Assembly: GCA_035642535.1 (NCBI GenBank)
Contig: DASQSE010000003.1
Coordinates: 6,711 to 70,710 of the forward strand
DNA length: 64,000 bases
Source: Jatrophihabitans sp035642535
Lineage (GTDB): Bacteria; Actinomycetota; Actinomycetes; Mycobacteriales; Jatrophihabitantaceae
Reading direction: 5' to 3'
How positions within the stretch are numbered: position 1 is the first letter of the stretch; every line of letters begins with the position of its first letter. The notes below the pieces were generated by a model. That model was not told the DNA's origin. It did no database searches and worked only from the letters and a program-made list of their open reading frames with translations. A program made the position numbers and the translations under genes. Positions 24,759 to 31,838 of the stretch are shown here, piece after piece.

Positions 24759-26273
24759 ATGTCCGTACTGACCGAGACGCTTGCTGCGCGCACTTCGTTG
24801 AGTGACGCGCAGGTCGACCACATCGCCCGCCTGGTGGGCGAGTGGCAACTGCTGTCGGATCTCGCCTTCGCCGATCTGCTGCTCTGGGTACCGGTTGCGA
24901 TCCCGACCGCCGAAGCGGGCAGCGAACCCGCGTTCCTCTGTGTTGCGCAGTGCCGGCCGACCACCGGCCCGACGGCTTACCAGCACGACCAGGTGGGCGT
25001 CGTACTGCGCGGCGACCGGGTGGCGCCGCTGCGCGTCGCTTTTCGGGAAGGCCGCATCTTCCGCGAGGTCGACCCGGACTGGGACGGTGACCTGCCGATC
25101 CGGCGAGAGGCGATCCCCATCCGGCACGACGGCCACGTCGTCGCGGTGGTCGGGCGGGACGCGAACCTGGCGAGCGTGCGCACGCCGAGCCAGCTCGAAC
25201 TGGTCTATCTGCAGAGCGCGGCCGACCTCGCTGCGATGGTGGCTGACGGCACCTTCCCGGCACCCGGTTCACGTATCGAGGAGGGCGCTGGCCCGCGCGT
25301 CGGCGACGGGCTGGTGCGCCTGGAGCCGGACGGCACCATCATTTACGCGAGCCCGAACGCGCTGTCCGCGTTCAACCGGCTCGGCATCACGGGCAATGTG
25401 CTGTCCGAGCCCGTCGACGCACTGACGAGCACGGTCGTCGACGACCCGTTCGATTCGAGCGATCTGGCCGGCGCGGTCGCCGAGGCCGTCGACGGCGGCC
25501 ACCCCGCGACGATCGAGCTCGAGGGCGGCGGGGCGACCATCCTGTTCCGCGCGTTGCCGCTGCGACCACGCGGCGAGACGCTCGGCGCGCTGCTGCTGAT
25601 GCAGGACATCACCGAGCTGCGTCGTCGAGACCGGCAGATCATGAGCAAGGACGCGACGATCCGTGAGATCCACCACCGCGTGAAGAACAACCTGCAGACG
25701 GTTGCCGCGCTGCTGCGCCTGCAGGCCCGGCGGGTGTCCGTGCCCGGTGCCCGAACTGCGCTCGAGGAGTCGATGCGCCGCGTGCAGTCGATCGCGCTGG
25801 TGCACGAGACGCTGTCGGTGTCGATTGACGAGTCCGTCGACTTCGACGAGATCGTGGACCGGCTGCTCGTCATGCTCAGCGACGTGATGGGCTCGCTGAC
25901 GCGGGTCAAGGTCGAGCGGAAGGGCAGCTTCGGCGAGGTGCCGGCCGAAGTGGCGACGGCGCTGGTGCTCGTGCTCACCGAGCTGGTGCAGAACGCGATC
26001 GAGCACGCGTTTCCGGAGGAGCGGACGGGGACGGTGTCGGTGCACGCCGCCCGGCAACGTGGTGAGCTGACGGTGACGATCATCGACGACGGCGTCGGAC
26101 TGCCGGACGACTTCACCAGCGTGCGGTCGGACCGGCTGGGCATGCAGATCGTGCGCACTCTCGTCGCCAACGAACTCAACGGGACGGTGGAGTTCCGCCG
26201 TCACGATGAGTCAGGTGGCACGGACGCCGTCGTGCTGATGCCCCTCGGTCGAAAGGCACGCGTCGGCGGCTGA
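24759..26273 (+). CDS. pdtaS: Cytoplasmic sensor histidine kinase PdtaS
   Basis: A 504-residue soluble kinase. A GAF domain covers about residues 1-160 and a PAS domain about 180-290 (LEPDGTIIYASPNALSAFNRLG). A HisKA_2 box follows with IREIHHRVKNNLQTVAALLRLQAR (phospho-acceptor at H305), then HATPase with ELVQNAIEHAF and IIDDGVGLPDDF. In mycobacteria PdtaS phosphorylates PdtaR, an ANTAR-domain RNA-binding antiterminator, and senses copper, NO or cyclic-di-GMP. No pdtaR is in the window, so its partner lies elsewhere. The position next to whiB1 matches the mycobacterial order. It is convergent with whiB1, with a pair of palindromic repeats between them. Confidence 0.93.
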   Translation: MSVLTETLAARTSLSDAQVDHIARLVGEWQLLSDLAFADLLLWVPVAIPTAEAGSEPAFLCVAQCRPTTGPTAYQHDQVGVVLRGDRVAPLRVAFREGRIFREVDPDWDGDLPIRREAIPIRHDGHVVAVVGRDANLASVRTPSQLELVYLQSAADLAAMVADGTFPAPGSRIEEGAGPRVGDGLVRLEPDGTIIYASPNALSAFNRLGITGNVLSEPVDALTSTVVDDPFDSSDLAGAVAEAVDGGHPATIELEGGGATILFRALPLRPRGETLGALLLMQDITELRRRDRQIMSKDATIREIHHRVKNNLQTVAALLRLQARRVSVPGARTALEESMRRVQSIALVHETLSVSIDESVDFDEIVDRLLVMLSDVMGSLTRVKVERKGSFGEVPAEVATALVLVLTELVQNAIEHAFPEERTGTVSVHAARQRGELTVTIIDDGVGLPDDFTSVRSDRLGMQIVRTLVANELNGTVEFRRHDESGGTDAVVLMPLGRKARVGG

Positions 26274-26291
26274 GTCGCCGCCCCGAAACGA

Positions 26292-26337
26292 GTTGTCCGC
26301 CCGGCAGTGCGTGTGAGCGTGCCGGCCGGCGGACAAC
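26292..26337. repeat. 46-nt intergenic palindromic repeat, copy A
   Basis: Begins GTTGTCCGCC and ends GGCGGACAAC, 46 nt in total, with a variable centre (CAGTGCGTGTGAGCG). It is the first member of a tandem pair; the next copy starts exactly 63 bases later. It lies between the convergent pdtaS and whiB1 genes. Confidence 0.9.
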
Positions 26338-26354
26338 GTTTGCGGTTTGGGCGA

Positions 26355-26400
26355 GTTGTCCGCCCGTCAGTACGTGTGAACGTGCCGACGGGCGGACAAC
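26355..26400. repeat. 46-nt intergenic palindromic repeat, copy B
   Basis: The strongest stem of the family: GTTGTCCGCCCGTC (26355-26368) pairs perfectly over 14 bp with GACGGGCGGACAAC (26387-26400). It is separated from copy A by 17 nt and ends 10 bases before the whiB1 stop codon. Confidence 0.9.
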
Positions 26401-26410
26401 CCGGCAGGCG

Positions 26411-26668
26411 TTAAGCCAGGCGGGCGCGTGCTCGAGCGTTGCGACGCTTGAGAGCGCGGCGCTCGTCTTCGGACAAGCCGCCCCATACACCGGCGTCCTG
26501 GCCGGACTCGAGAGCCCAGCTCAGACAGTCCTGAATGACGGGGCAGCGTCGGCAAACTGCCTTGGCCTGCTCGATCTGCAGCAGCGCGGGCCCGGTGTTC
26601 CCGATAGGGAAGAACAACTCCGGGTCCTCGTCACGGCATATCGCGCGGTGCCGCCAATCCATCGGCAT
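26411..26668 (-). CDS. whiB1: WhiB1-type [4Fe-4S] transcriptional regulator
   Basis: An 85-residue Wbl protein with the four cluster cysteines C11, C39, C42 and C48 (CX2CX5C spacing at the end), the GVWGG turn and the basic tail RRALKRRNARARAR that contacts DNA. WhiB1 is essential in mycobacteria, binds the primary sigma factor and reacts with nitric oxide. ATG 26668 follows GAGGAG; an ATG two codons later is also possible. A Crp-like palindrome lies about 50 bases upstream, as known for whiB1 in M. tuberculosis. The pdtaS and lipid-kinase neighbours match that genome too. Confidence 0.94.
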   Translation of the reverse strand: MPMDWRHRAICRDEDPELFFPIGNTGPALLQIEQAKAVCRRCPVIQDCLSWALESGQDAGVWGGLSEDERRALKRRNARARARLA

Positions 26669-26713
26669 GACTCCTCACTTCGCTTGGCAGAGCTCCAATG
26701 CGGTGCCAGCGCT

Positions 26714-26729
26714 TGTGAATCCTTTCACG
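26714..26729. promoter_or_regulatory. Crp-like binding site upstream of whiB1
   Basis: TGTGAATCCTTTCACG matches the Crp half-sites TGTGA-N6-TCACA at nine of ten defined positions. Its centre is about 53 bases upstream of the whiB1 start codon. In M. tuberculosis the cAMP receptor protein controls whiB1, so the same control is likely here. The site is observed; binding is inferred. Confidence 0.65.
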
Positions 26730-26801
26730 AGCTATTCCATGCTTCAAGCAGTCCGGTTGGACTGCAAGACACGTCACCGACCCTTTGCGGTGCCGTGCCG
26801 A

Positions 26802-26820
26802 CCGGGGTAACGCGCCCCGG
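26802..26820 (-). terminator. GC-rich hairpin downstream of the lipid-kinase gene
   Basis: CCGGGG (26802-26807) and CCCCGG (26815-26820) form a 6-bp stem with a seven-base loop, about 100 bases beyond the stop codon of the diacylglycerol-kinase-family gene on the minus strand. A second hairpin at 26748-26765 follows. There is no T-tract. Terminator function is inferred from position and stability. Confidence 0.4.
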
Positions 26821-26921
26821 CTTGTGGCCGGTCGCATCGCCGCGGTGGTGACGACCTTTGGCGACGCTACGCGCGTTCCGGCCGTCGGTCGAGGGGAAAG
26901 CAGGCTGCGATTTGATAAGAA

Positions 26922-27860
26922 TCAGAGCGATTCGTCCGGTATGCCGATTATGTCTATGGCACGCGGGACCGTCCGGATCGTCACCTTGTCGCGAAAGTCG
27001 AGCGCATCGCCGTCCACCTGGAAGGGCAGCGGCTCGTCGGCGACCAGCGTGAGACGGTCCAAATCATGCTCGACATAGGCGCCCCGCTTGCCGATCCGCG
27101 GTCGCTTTCCGGACAGCCGGGCCATGCTGAGCAGCATCCCGGCCGTCCCCATCCGGCGCCGTGCGTATACCGCCAAGCCGGTGTCGAAGGTGACCTCGGG
27201 CGTGGGATGCAGCGGCCGGTTCCCGACGTAGGTCCAGGGGTCGGCATTGGCGACGATGGCGAAGTACACGTCGTCCAGTTGGTGGCCATCAGGCAGTTCG
27301 ACGCGCAGTTTCGGGTGCCGCCGGTCGGCGCGGAAGAACTCGCGGACGCCGACACGGGCGTAGAGCACGTGCGTCGAGCGCTTGCCCTGCCGGCGCTTGC
27401 GTTCGACGCCGTGCACGACCTGGGCGTCGAAGCCGAGGCCGGCGGCGAAACAGAAGTAGCGATCGTCGGCGACGCCCACGCTCACCGGGCGGCGGGCCCC
27501 GGTGCGCAGTCCTTCGAGCAGCGCGCCGGTGGCCTCGATCGGGTCGTTCGGGATGCCCAGCGCCCGGACGAAGACGTTTGTCGAGCCGGCCGGCACGACG
27601 CCGAGCGCGGGGATTCCGGGATGGACGCCATCGGTGAGCAGCCCGTTGATGACCTCGTTGACCGTGCCGTCCCCGCCGAGCGCCACGACCACGTCGGTGC
27701 CGTTGCGCATCGCGCGGCACGCCAGCGCCGCGGCGTGCCCGCGGTTCTCGGTCTCGGCCACCTCGAGCGTCGTTTCCGCGCCCAGGGCGTGCGCGAGGAC
27801 ATCCTGCTCGCGCGCGCTTATTGCGGTCGCGCGAGGATTCACCACCACGAGCGCCCGCAC
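26922..27860 (-). CDS. Diacylglycerol kinase-family lipid kinase
   Basis: About 312 residues. The DAGK catalytic domain includes VVVNPRATAISARE, the nucleotide loop VVALGGDGTVNEVINGLL and GVVPAGSTNVFVRALG. A C-terminal beta-sandwich ends with FQVDGDALDFRDKVTI. Family members phosphorylate diacylglycerol or other lipids such as sphingoid bases. GTG 27860 starts just before the first conserved strand; the longer frame from 27947 would overlap the divergent gene. The gene between whiB1 and the small membrane protein matches the mycobacterial Rv3218 position. Confidence 0.86.
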   Translation of the reverse strand: MRALVVVNPRATAISAREQDVLAHALGAETTLEVAETENRGHAAALACRAMRNGTDVVVALGGDGTVNEVINGLLTDGVHPGIPALGVVPAGSTNVFVRALGIPNDPIEATGALLEGLRTGARRPVSVGVADDRYFCFAAGLGFDAQVVHGVERKRRQGKRSTHVLYARVGVREFFRADRRHPKLRVELPDGHQLDDVYFAIVANADPWTYVGNRPLHPTPEVTFDTGLAVYARRRMGTAGMLLSMARLSGKRPRIGKRGAYVEHDLDRLTLVADEPLPFQVDGDALDFRDKVTIRTVPRAIDIIGIPDESL

Positions 27861-27922
27861 TCTTTGCACAGTACGTGGTTGCCTCCGCAAACGCCGGTAC
27901 ACGCCGTCGGTAGGGTCGTCCG

Positions 27923-28324
27923 GTGTCTGCCGACGAGCGCCCGCCACGGCCGGTTCTGCTGGCCTGCGCGGTCATGGGGCTGCAGGCGCTGGCGCTGCTC
28001 GCCGCCGGCGTTCTCCTCGTTGTGAAAGCGATCACCGAGACGTCCACGAGCGTGGCCGGCGCGCTGCTCCTGGCCGCGATCGCCGCGGCCGGGGCGGGCG
28101 TCCTGGCGCTCTGCGGCCGCGGCCTGCTGCGCCTCCGGCCGGCCGCTCGGACGCCTGTCGTGGTGCTCCAACTGCTCGCGCTGCCGGTGTCGTACACGCT
28201 GGCGTTCCAGGCGGACCGCGTCGGTTACGGCGCGCCGATCATGCTGTCGGCGCTGGCCGTGCTGTACCTGCTGTTCACGCCACGTGCGCGCGCCGCGCTT
28301 GACCGCGAGGACCGCGCCGGGTGA
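27923..28324 (+). CDS. Small integral membrane protein (Rv3217c-like)
   Basis: A 133-residue protein with four hydrophobic helices: LLACAVMGLQALALLAAGVL, VAGALLLAAIAAAGAGVLAL, VVLQLLALPVSYTL and APIMLSALAVLYLLFT. The tail is charged. No catalytic motif is visible and the function is unknown. Its position next to the lipid kinase and whiB1, and its helix layout, resemble Rv3217c of M. tuberculosis. It is divergent from the kinase with 62 nt between starts, and ends 15 nt from the convergent sigF. Confidence 0.75.
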   Translation: MSADERPPRPVLLACAVMGLQALALLAAGVLLVVKAITETSTSVAGALLLAAIAAAGAGVLALCGRGLLRLRPAARTPVVVLQLLALPVSYTLAFQADRVGYGAPIMLSALAVLYLLFTPRARAALDREDRAG

Positions 28325-28339
28325 CGACGGGAGCCGCGC

Positions 28340-29152
28340 TCAGCCCCTGCGGCGGCGCGGCTCGACCTTCGGCTGGGGCGCGCCGAGGCTCTCGCGCAGC
28401 CGCTTCAGGCCGCGCGCGACGAGCCGTGACACCTGCATCTGTGACACGCCCACGATCGCTGCGATCTCGGTCTGCGTCTTGTTCGCGATGAAGCGCAACA
28501 GCAGGATCTCGCGCTCGGATTCGGGCAGCGTCTGAATCGCCTCGCGCAGCAGTTCGCGCTGCTCGACCTGCTCGTACCCCTCGTCGATGGTGCCCAGCAT
28601 CGGATGCTCCGGAACGACCTCACCGGGCGCGGCGAGCACGTCGAGGGGGACGCCGGAGTAGGCGCGGGCCGCGTCGAGAGCTTCGAGGACGCTGTCCTCG
28701 TCGGCGTCGATCCGCTCGGCCAGCTCGGCCACCGTAGGCGCGCGGCCGAGCTCCTGACTGAGGTCGGCGCGGGCCGCGTTGAGCGTGGTCTGCAGCTCCT
28801 GCGCGCGGCGCGGCACGTGAATCAGCCAACCGGTGTCGCGGAAGTGCCGCTTGATCTCGCCCAGGATCGTCGGAGTGGCGTATGTCGAGAACTCCAGCTT
28901 GCGCTCCGGGTCGAAGCGATCGATGGCCTTGATGAGGCCGATCGCACCGACCTGGACGAGGTCGCTCATCGGCTCGTTGCGGCCGGAGAAGCGGCGCGCC
29001 AGATAGACGACGAGCGGGATGTGCAGTTCGACCAATTGATCGCGCAGCTCCCTGCGCCGCGCACTGTTCTCGGGCAGCCCGTGCAGCTCGGCCAGCAGCT
29101 CGCCGGCGTGGGCCCGCTCGTCCCGGTCGGGGCGGTGCGGTTCCTCCGTCAC
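28340..29152 (-). CDS. sigF: Group 3 sigma factor SigF (SigB/F/G family)
   Basis: About 270 residues with regions 2 (LVQVGAIGLIKAIDRFDPERKLEFSTYATPTILGEIKRHFRD), 3 (LNAARADLSQELGRAPTVAELAERI) and 4 (LPESEREILLLRFIANKTQTEIAAIVGVSQMQVSRLVARGL). It directs general-stress or development genes. The GTG at 29152 overlaps the rsbW stop as GTGA, so sigma and anti-sigma are co-translated. The longer frame from 29386 is antisense noise. It is the last gene of a sodN-phosphatase-rsbW-sigF operon. Confidence 0.92.
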   Translation of the reverse strand: MTEEPHRPDRDERAHAGELLAELHGLPENSARRRELRDQLVELHIPLVVYLARRFSGRNEPMSDLVQVGAIGLIKAIDRFDPERKLEFSTYATPTILGEIKRHFRDTGWLIHVPRRAQELQTTLNAARADLSQELGRAPTVAELAERIDADEDSVLEALDAARAYSGVPLDVLAAPGEVVPEHPMLGTIDEGYEQVEQRELLREAIQTLPESEREILLLRFIANKTQTEIAAIVGVSQMQVSRLVARGLKRLRESLGAPQPKVEPRRRRG

Positions 29153-29532
29153 GTGGCCGCTGCCGCGCGCGTCTTGACGACGCAGATGACCAGCCGATCC
29201 GCGTCCTGACGCACCTCGACCGACGACGCGAGCGCGCCGAGAACCGTCCATGCGAAACCGGTGCGATCGGGCTCGGCCGCGGCGGTGGTCTGGACCGAGG
29301 CCTCGACGGACAGCCGGCCCACTTCCACCTCGAAGCGGGCGTCCAGCGCCGATCCGTCGCGCGCGTGCGGCAACAGCAGCGAGCACGCCTCGTCGACCGC
29401 AAGCCGGAGATCTTCGATCTCGTCGATCGTCAGGTCGCAGCGCGCTGCGAGGCTGGCGGCGGTCAACCGCAGCGTCGACACGTAAACGACGTCGGCGGGG
29501 ACCCGCACCTCCACCACGTCACGCTCGGTCAT
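29149..29532 (-). CDS. rsbW: RsbW-type anti-sigma factor (GHKL ATPase fold)
   Basis: A 127-residue protein of the GHKL ATPase type. The N-box region is IEDLRLAVDEACSLLLPHA and a VEVRVPADVVYVSTLRLTAASLA strand-helix starts the fold. RsbW/UsfX proteins bind SigF and phosphorylate an anti-anti-sigma factor; none is encoded here. The glycine-rich lid is degenerate, ending in LVICVVKTRA. It overlaps both neighbours by four bases, ATGA on the phosphatase side and GTGA on the sigF side. The pairing with sigF makes the assignment firm. Confidence 0.9.
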   Translation of the reverse strand: MTERDVVEVRVPADVVYVSTLRLTAASLAARCDLTIDEIEDLRLAVDEACSLLLPHARDGSALDARFEVEVGRLSVEASVQTTAAAEPDRTGFAWTVLGALASSVEVRQDADRLVICVVKTRAAAAT

Positions 29533-30185
29533 CCTTCGCCTCCAACCCCTCCATCCGGCGCGGGCAGATTCCACCGCACGATCGCCGGTACCCCGTACTG
29601 AGCGCCGAGCACCGCGAGCGCGGCCGTACCGAGCAGCAGGTGCGCACCGCCTGCCGCCGGCAGGCCTATCCACCTCGCCGCCAGGACTCGGCTGAAATGG
29701 CCGTGCCCGACGAGCACGACGGGTCCGTCGAGCAGCGCCTTCGCCGCTCGGGTGAGCACTCGGTCGGCGCGCTGGGCGACCTGGCGTTGCGCCTCGCCGC
29801 CGGGCGTGCCGACCGTCCAGAGCGACCAGTCCGGGTTGTCGGAGCGGATCTCGTCGGTAGTGCGGCCCTCGTACGCGCCGTAGTCCCACTCGGCGAGGTC
29901 GTCGGTCGTCTCGTCGACTACGAGCCCGGCCAGCCGGGCCGTTTCCTGCGCGCGCCGGCGCGGGCTGCACATCACGAGGACGGGGGAGACCCGCTCGAAG
30001 ATCGGACGCAGTGCGCGACCTTCTTCCTCACCGGCCGCGGTGAGCGGCACGTCCGTAGTGCTGGTGTGCCTGCCGGCCGCGCTCCACTCCGTTTCGCCGT
30101 GCCGCACCAACCACAGCTGGGCGTCGTCCGGCAACTCGGGGGCGACGAACGTCGCGCTCTCGCTACCCGCCTGTGCCGTCGACAT
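29529..30185 (-). CDS. Histidine phosphatase-family protein (phosphoglycerate-mutase-like)
   Basis: A 218-residue histidine phosphatase. The catalytic motif LVRHGETEWS is near residue 28, with a second arginine in CSPRRRAQET, the acid residue in LAEWDYGAYEGRT and the second histidine in VVLVGHGHFSRVL. The family removes phosphate from sugars, nucleotides or proteins. Position inside a sodN-rsbW-sigF operon suggests a link to stress control, but no substrate can be named. The stop overlaps the rsbW start by four bases, and it begins 16 nt after sodN. Confidence 0.88.
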   Translation of the reverse strand: MSTAQAGSESATFVAPELPDDAQLWLVRHGETEWSAAGRHTSTTDVPLTAAGEEEGRALRPIFERVSPVLVMCSPRRRAQETARLAGLVVDETTDDLAEWDYGAYEGRTTDEIRSDNPDWSLWTVGTPGGEAQRQVAQRADRVLTRAAKALLDGPVVLVGHGHFSRVLAARWIGLPAAGGAHLLLGTAALAVLGAQYGVPAIVRWNLPAPDGGVGGEG

Positions 30186-30201
30186 CGCTTGCTGCTGCCG
30201 G

Positions 30202-30597
30202 TCAGGCCGCCTTCGTCTCCCAGAAGATCTTGTCGATCTCGGCGATCAGGTCGAGCAGCTGCTGGGCCTCGGCAGGATCCACCGAGCCCTTGCCGCCTGC
30301 CGCACCGGCCGCCTTCGTGGCGCGGTTGAACAGATCGTGAAGCTGCGGGTACTTCTCGAAGTGCGGGGGCTTGAAGTAGTCGGTCCACAGCACCCAGAGG
30401 TGGTGCTTCACGAGCTCGGCCCGCTGCTCCTTGATGAGCAGTGCACGCGTCCGGAAGACCGGGTCCTCGTTGCCCTGGTACTTCTCCATGATCGCCTTCA
30501 CCGACTCCGCCTCGATGCGGGCCTGGGCGGGGTCGTAGACACCGCACGGCAGGTCGCAGTGGGCGAACGCGACGGTGGACGGGCGGAACAGACGCAT
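30202..30597 (-). CDS. sodN: Nickel-containing superoxide dismutase
   Basis: A 131-residue NiSOD precursor. Residues 1-12 (MRLFRPSTVAFA) form a propeptide, and the mature enzyme begins with the nickel hook HCDLPCGVYDP, whose His1, Cys2 and Cys6 bind the metal. The remaining four-helix bundle ends in IAEIDKIFWETK. It converts superoxide to oxygen and peroxide in the cytoplasm. A strong AGGAGGT precedes the ATG. The divergent gene encodes SodX, the protease that exposes the nickel hook. It is followed on the same strand by a phosphatase, rsbW and sigF. Confidence 0.95.
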   Translation of the reverse strand: MRLFRPSTVAFAHCDLPCGVYDPAQARIEAESVKAIMEKYQGNEDPVFRTRALLIKEQRAELVKHHLWVLWTDYFKPPHFEKYPQLHDLFNRATKAAGAAGGKGSVDPAEAQQLLDLIAEIDKIFWETKAA

Positions 30598-30685
30598 ATC
30601 GTGGACCTCCTGTATGAGGGGTGAGTAAAAGGCGACCTGATTTGGACCCTACTACCCGATCCATGCCCACTCGGAGGCCGGAACT

Positions 30686-30997
30686 ATCACCGCTCTGCCG
30701 CCGTACCAGCGCGTCCGCGTCAGCGGCCCGTCGATGGTGCCCGCGCTACGTCACGGCGACATGGTGATCGTGCGGCACGGGGCTCGAGTCCGCTCCGGCG
30801 ACATCGTGCTCGCGACATTTCGTGAGCTGCCCGGTCGGCTGGTCCTCAAGCGTGCCGTGCGACCGGTTGACGGCGGCTGGTTGCTGGCCTCGGACAACGC
30901 GTTCGCCGGCGGCGACTCCGCAACCTATGGCGTCGCGGACGTGCACGGCCGGGTTGTGCTCCGGGTATCCCGTGGCATGCCGCGGCGGGTGCGCTGA
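30686..30997 (+). CDS. sodX: Nickel SOD maturation peptidase SodX (S26 family), non-standard start
   Basis: An S26 (signal-peptidase-like) protease with the catalytic serine in SGPSMVPALRHGD and lysine in LVLKRAV, then ASDNAFAGGDSATYG. It should cut the NiSOD propeptide in the cytoplasm, and it is divergent from sodN as usual. The first ATG in frame (30734) would leave out the catalytic serine codon (30731-30733) directly before it. Upstream to the stop at 30638 there is no ATG, GTG or TTG in frame. GGAGG at 30673-30677 is ideally placed for ATC 30686 (ITALPPYQRVRV), used here as the start. A mutated start codon or a sequence error is the alternative. Confidence 0.75.
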   Translation: MTALPPYQRVRVSGPSMVPALRHGDMVIVRHGARVRSGDIVLATFRELPGRLVLKRAVRPVDGGWLLASDNAFAGGDSATYGVADVHGRVVLRVSRGMPRRVR

Positions 30998-31009
30998 GAT
31001 GCTGCTCAA

Positions 31010-31459
31010 GTGACCGACGCGATCCAGGACCAGCTCTTCCCGAACATGCGCTGCTTCGGATGCGGGCCGAGCAATCCGAAGGGCTTGCGACTCAAGAGCT
31101 ATCTCGCCGAGAACGGGGTCGTCGCGACGTTCATGCCCTGGCCCGAGCATGACAACGGGGTCGGATTCCTGAACGGCGGCATCATTACGACGGTCCTGGA
31201 CTGCCACAGCGCCGCAGCGGTGACGCACGAGGCATTCGAGCGCGGCTGACTGCCGTTGCCGGGAGCGTCGCTGCCCTACGTGACCGCCGGCCTGGACGTG
31301 CGCTTCCTGCGGCCCAGCCCGCTGCACGAGCCGGTCGAATTGCGTGCGGTGCTCAGCACGGTGAGCGAGCCGGAGATGACGTGCGAGGTCGAACTGGTCT
31401 TCGACGGCAAGCCGCGCGCCGCAGCGGTGGCGCACTGGAAACGGTGGCGTCCGCGCTAG
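31010..31459 (+). pseudogene. PaaI/hotdog-fold thioesterase interrupted by an in-frame TGA
   Basis: The frame reads through a hotdog thioesterase: CFGCGPSNPKGLRLKSY and FLNGGIITTVLDCHSAAAV, then TGA at 31247-31249, then YVTAGLDVRFLRPSPLHEPVELRAVL and HWKRW in the same frame. Both halves together have normal length (149 codons plus the stop). The N-terminal CFGCG...NP motif and the GGxxTxxLDxH active-site helix are intact. One nonsense change therefore splits the gene; sequencing error or a real null allele are the choices. It begins 12 nt after sodX and is probably co-transcribed with it. Confidence 0.75.
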
Positions 31460-31758
31460 GCGTCGCCCGTGCCCGTGCGCGGCGTCCCTCGCGCCGTGCT
31501 GCGCGGCGGCCACGCGACGATCTCGTGCCAGAACACGTGCTCCGCCTCGACCCAGATCGGCTTGCCGTCGGCATCGGCGGCCGGTCGGTATCGATCCTCT
31601 TCGCGGGTCGCGCCGAGCAGCGCGCGCTGCGGCGGCGCGGCACGACCTGCGGGCGCGGCGCGGTGCGCGGGCGCCGGGCGGCGGCGCGGCCCGACGACGC
31701 AGTAGAGCGCCGCCAGCCACGCGCCGCCGCACAGCGCGCAGGCAGGAACCACCAGCAC
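31456..31758 (-). CDS. Small hypothetical protein with one N-terminal hydrophobic segment
   Basis: A 100-residue protein I do not recognise. It starts with a short hydrophobic helix (LVVPACALCGGAWLAALYCVV), then a proline/alanine/arginine-rich linker, and a C-terminal segment ADGKPIWVEAEHVFWHEIVAW with several aromatic and acidic residues. The GTG at 31758 has a perfect AAGGAGG nine bases upstream, the main reason to believe it is real. The 3' end overlaps the broken thioesterase on the other strand by four bases. Confidence 0.55.
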   Translation of the reverse strand: MLVVPACALCGGAWLAALYCVVGPRRRPAPAHRAAPAGRAAPPQRALLGATREEDRYRPAADADGKPIWVEAEHVFWHEIVAWPPRSTARGTPRTGTGDA

Positions 31759-31838
31759 CGTTGCGATACCTCCTTCACGCGGAGCTTATGTTCGCGGAGG
31801 TCCGCGGCCGCGCCGCGCCGACACGCCGGTACTTTGGA

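Larger units (their letters stand above)
26669..26921. other. Intergenic region between the lipid kinase and whiB1
   Basis: The largest gap in the window, 253 nt. From the whiB1 side it holds a GAGGAG ribosome site, a Crp-like box (26714-26729), a hairpin GCAGTCC-GGTT-GGACTGC (26748-26765), and a GC-rich hairpin CCGGGG/CCCCGG (26802-26820). The last two are candidate terminators of the lipid-kinase gene. No open reading frame with a ribosome site is convincing here, and no tRNA fold was seen. Confidence 0.6.

Noticed and set aside
30663..30734. ATG 30663 as the start of sodX
   Set aside because: It is in another frame and would need a frameshift before the catalytic serine.
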